Part shown: piece after piece, positions 61,026 through 64,000 of the stretch
Layout: the number at the start of each line of letters is the position of its first letter
How positions within the stretch are numbered: position 1 is the stretch's first letter
Source: DASPKT01 sp035626475
GTDB lineage: Bacteria; Pseudomonadota; Alphaproteobacteria; Azospirillales; Azospirillaceae
DNA length: 64,000 nucleotides
Direction: 5' to 3'
Assembly: GCA_035626475.1 (NCBI GenBank)
Contig: DASPNP010000031.1
Location: 1-64,000 of the forward strand
Position numbers and translations under genes: made by a program
The notes under the pieces: generated by a model
Database searches by the model: none
Seen by the model: the letters and a program-made list of their open reading frames with translations, nothing else
What the model was told of the DNA's origin: nothing

Positions 61026-61066
61026 TATACCCGGGTATATTGACATGAATTACACCCGGGTATAAA
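61026..61066 (+). promoter_or_regulatory. Promoter with twin CCCGGG-centred operators for the DUF2239 unit
   Basis: TATACCCGGGTATA (61026-61039) is a perfect palindrome directly abutting a consensus -35 TTGACA (61040-61045). A second copy, TACACCCGGGTATA (61051-61064), fills the 15-nt spacer and overlaps the -10 TATAAA (61061-61066). The dyad centres are 25 bp apart. This is a tightly regulated promoter by layout. Confidence 0.85.
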
Positions 61067-61092
61067 AGCACCCTCCTGACCAGGAGGGATCG

Positions 61093-61653
61093 ATGGACCG
61101 TAACGACACACTGACCGCCTTCGCCGGCACGAGGCGCATCGCCGCCGGAGCCCGTGCCGAGGTCGCGCTCGCCCTGCACCGGCATATCCGCGGGCAGCCG
61201 CTGGACCGGGTGCTGGTGTTCGAGGATGCGACCGGGGCGCAGACCGACCTGGACCTCAGCGGCACCGAGGCCGATGTCGCCGCCCGCCATGCGCCGGCGC
61301 CCGTTCCATCCGCCAAGGCGGCGAAAGCCGGGCGGCCGGCGCTGGGCGTGGTGTCGCGGGAGGTGACGCTGCTGCCCCGGCACTGGGAATGGCTGGCGGC
61401 CCAGCCCGGCGGCGCCTCGGCGACGCTGCGGCGGCTGGTCGACTCCGCCCGGCAGTCGGGCGGAGTCGACGCCAGGGTCCGGCGCGACGCCGCCTACCGC
61501 TTCATGTCGGCCCTGGCCGGCGACCTGCCCGGCTTCGAGGAGGCCAGCCGCGCCCTGTTCGCCGGCGACGCCGCCCGGCTGTCGGAGCACATGGCCGCCT
61601 GGCCCGCCGACGTCGCGGCCCATGTCCGCACCCTGCTGGGAGAGACGCCGTGA
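61093..61653 (+). CDS. DUF2239 family protein
   Basis: This 186-residue protein of the uncharacterised DUF2239 family begins TLTAFAGTRRIAAGARAEVA with VLVFEDATGAQTDLDL. A central VVSREVTLLPRHWEWLAAQP...ATLRRLVDSAR resembles a ribbon-helix-helix strand-helix unit, and the C-terminus has YRFMSALAGDLPGFEEASRA. A strong AGGAGGGATCG precedes the ATG. The RHH-like segment and the twin palindromes upstream suggest it may autoregulate (inference). It overlaps the next gene by 4 nt. Confidence 0.88.
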   Translation: MDRNDTLTAFAGTRRIAAGARAEVALALHRHIRGQPLDRVLVFEDATGAQTDLDLSGTEADVAARHAPAPVPSAKAAKAGRPALGVVSREVTLLPRHWEWLAAQPGGASATLRRLVDSARQSGGVDARVRRDAAYRFMSALAGDLPGFEEASRALFAGDAARLSEHMAAWPADVAAHVRTLLGETP

Positions 61654-61955
61654 GCGAGCTGCATTTCGAGGTAGGCGAGCGGGTGCAGGGCACCTATCTC
61701 CGCCAGCCCTTCACCGGCGTGGTGAAGGACATCGACTTCTCCGCCGCGCCGCTGCTGCGCCGCTATTCCATCCAGTTCGACCAGCCGGTGCGCGTCTCGC
61801 CCCCACCGCTGCAGAATCTCCGCCGCCGGGTCACGGTCGCGCTGGGCCCCGACGGGGAGAGCCTCGACCCCAAGGGCCGCCCCGACGGCATCGCCAGCGT
61901 CCGCCGCGCGCCGGGCGCCGACCGGGGCGTGGTGATGGCGGGGGCGCCGGTGTGA
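61650..61955 (+). CDS. Small hypothetical protein coupled to DUF2239
   Basis: This 101-residue product starts at a GTG that overlaps the DUF2239 stop (GTGA), so the two genes are translationally coupled. The sequence SELHFEVGERVQGTYLRQPF then GVVKDIDFSAAPLLRRYSIQ looks like a small beta-barrel, SH3/KOW-like domain, with a Pro/Arg-rich tail. No family named. Its co-expression suggests it works with DUF2239. Confidence 0.72.
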   Translation: MSELHFEVGERVQGTYLRQPFTGVVKDIDFSAAPLLRRYSIQFDQPVRVSPPPLQNLRRRVTVALGPDGESLDPKGRPDGIASVRRAPGADRGVVMAGAPV

Positions 61956-62039
61956 GGGGTGGCCTCGGCGAGGTGCGTGCTTCTGACCGAGCTTAGTATG
62001 AGGGTTTAGCTGCTCACGGCGATGGGCAGCGGTGAAGCT

Positions 62040-62161
62040 GTGCGTCCTTCGACAAGCTCAGGATGAGGGCCATTTAGCTGCTCCCGGCCGCACCTGGGTC
62101 TTTGGGAGCAGGAGTGCCTGGCATCCCCCTTCCCTCATCCTGAGCTTGTCGAAGGACGCAC
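62040..62161. repeat. Palindromic MITE-like repeat (family 2)
   Basis: Near-perfect terminal inverted repeats of about 28 bp (core CTTCGACAAGCTCAGGATGA and its complement) flank an interior with GCTGCTCCCGG and GGAGTGCCTGGCATCC. A degenerate extra arm lies at about 61974-62003. Together with the hppA terminator it fills the gap 61956-62253. Confidence 0.85.
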
Positions 62162-62202
62162 ACCGCCTCAGCCCCTCTTCCCGCCCATGGGACTTCACCC
62201 AA

Positions 62203-62234
62203 AGAAAAAGCCCCGGGACTCGCGTCCCGGGGCT
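62203..62234 (-). terminator. Rho-independent terminator of hppA
   Basis: Minus strand AGCCCCGGGAC / GTCCCGGGGCT stem then TTTTTCTTT, 19 nt past the hppA stop. Confidence 0.92.
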
Positions 62235-62253
62235 CGTCAGTCAGAGACGCGGC

Positions 62254-64000
<1,747 letters not shown>

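Overview
The window is 64 kb of very GC-rich chromosome from an alphaproteobacterium, most likely a member of the Rhodospirillales/Azospirillales. The evidence is gene content and order rather than any marker RNA: clpS-clpA, a class I PhaC with a phasin, a ubiquinol-cytochrome c chaperone, the order yceD-rpmF-plsX-fabH-ihfA-merR, aminotransferase-hom-glpX-recJ, a SPOR-domain D,D-carboxypeptidase, a proton-pumping pyrophosphatase, and a LexA box of the alphaproteobacterial GTTC-N7-GTTC type. No phage, transposase, CRISPR array, rRNA or plasmid function is present. The species cannot be named from the sequence.

Layout. 1-6.5 kb: clpA (cut by the left edge), clpS, a phasin with a well-defined promoter/operator, a lipoprotein, a D,D-carboxypeptidase and a CPBP protease. 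6.9-10.5 kb: nucleotide-sugar genes pmm/pgm, ugd, galU. 10.7-12.4 kb: a membrane-anchored J-domain protein, a VWA protein and bfd with a Fur box. 12.8-16.8 kb: a NarL-type response regulator, an RlmM-like methyltransferase, a soluble globin-coupled chemoreceptor and a fatty-acid hydroxylase. 17.0-20.2 kb: the most notable locus, a photoactive yellow protein (PYP) operon containing the photoreceptor, its p-coumarate:CoA ligase and a tyrosine ammonia-lyase, i.e. the light sensor plus chromophore supply. 20.3-30 kb: an acyl-CoA synthetase, a flavoprotein, ArfB, and an SOS mutasome operon imuB-dnaE2 behind a LexA box; dnaE2 carries an in-frame REP-type repeat. 30-41 kb: hypotheticals, tRNA-Glu, recJ, glpX, hom, an aminotransferase and phaC. 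41-49 kb: an esterase, a TonB receptor, gamma carbonic anhydrase, argC and rplM-rpsI. 49-53.4 kb: two glycine-zipper lipoproteins, a thioesterase, metY, an exonuclease, mntP behind a manganese riboswitch, and cutA. 53.4-64 kb: tRNA-Pro, a probable minus-strand small RNA, a peroxiredoxin-like/prolyl-4-hydroxylase fusion, the merR-ihfA-fabH-plsX-rpmF-yceD block, bamE, a DUF2239 two-gene unit with twin operators, and hppA (cut by the right edge).

Regulation visible in the DNA includes a phasin promoter with an inverted repeat at the likely start site, a Fur box before bfd, a LexA box before imuB, a yybP-ykoY riboswitch before mntP, twin CCCGGG-centred palindromes over the DUF2239 promoter, and sigma70-type promoters for tRNA-Pro, tRNA-Glu and rplM. 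Two families of paired inverted (BIME/MITE-like) repeats are scattered between genes, and one copy lies inside dnaE2. Many long open frames antisense to these genes are GC-bias shadows and are omitted.
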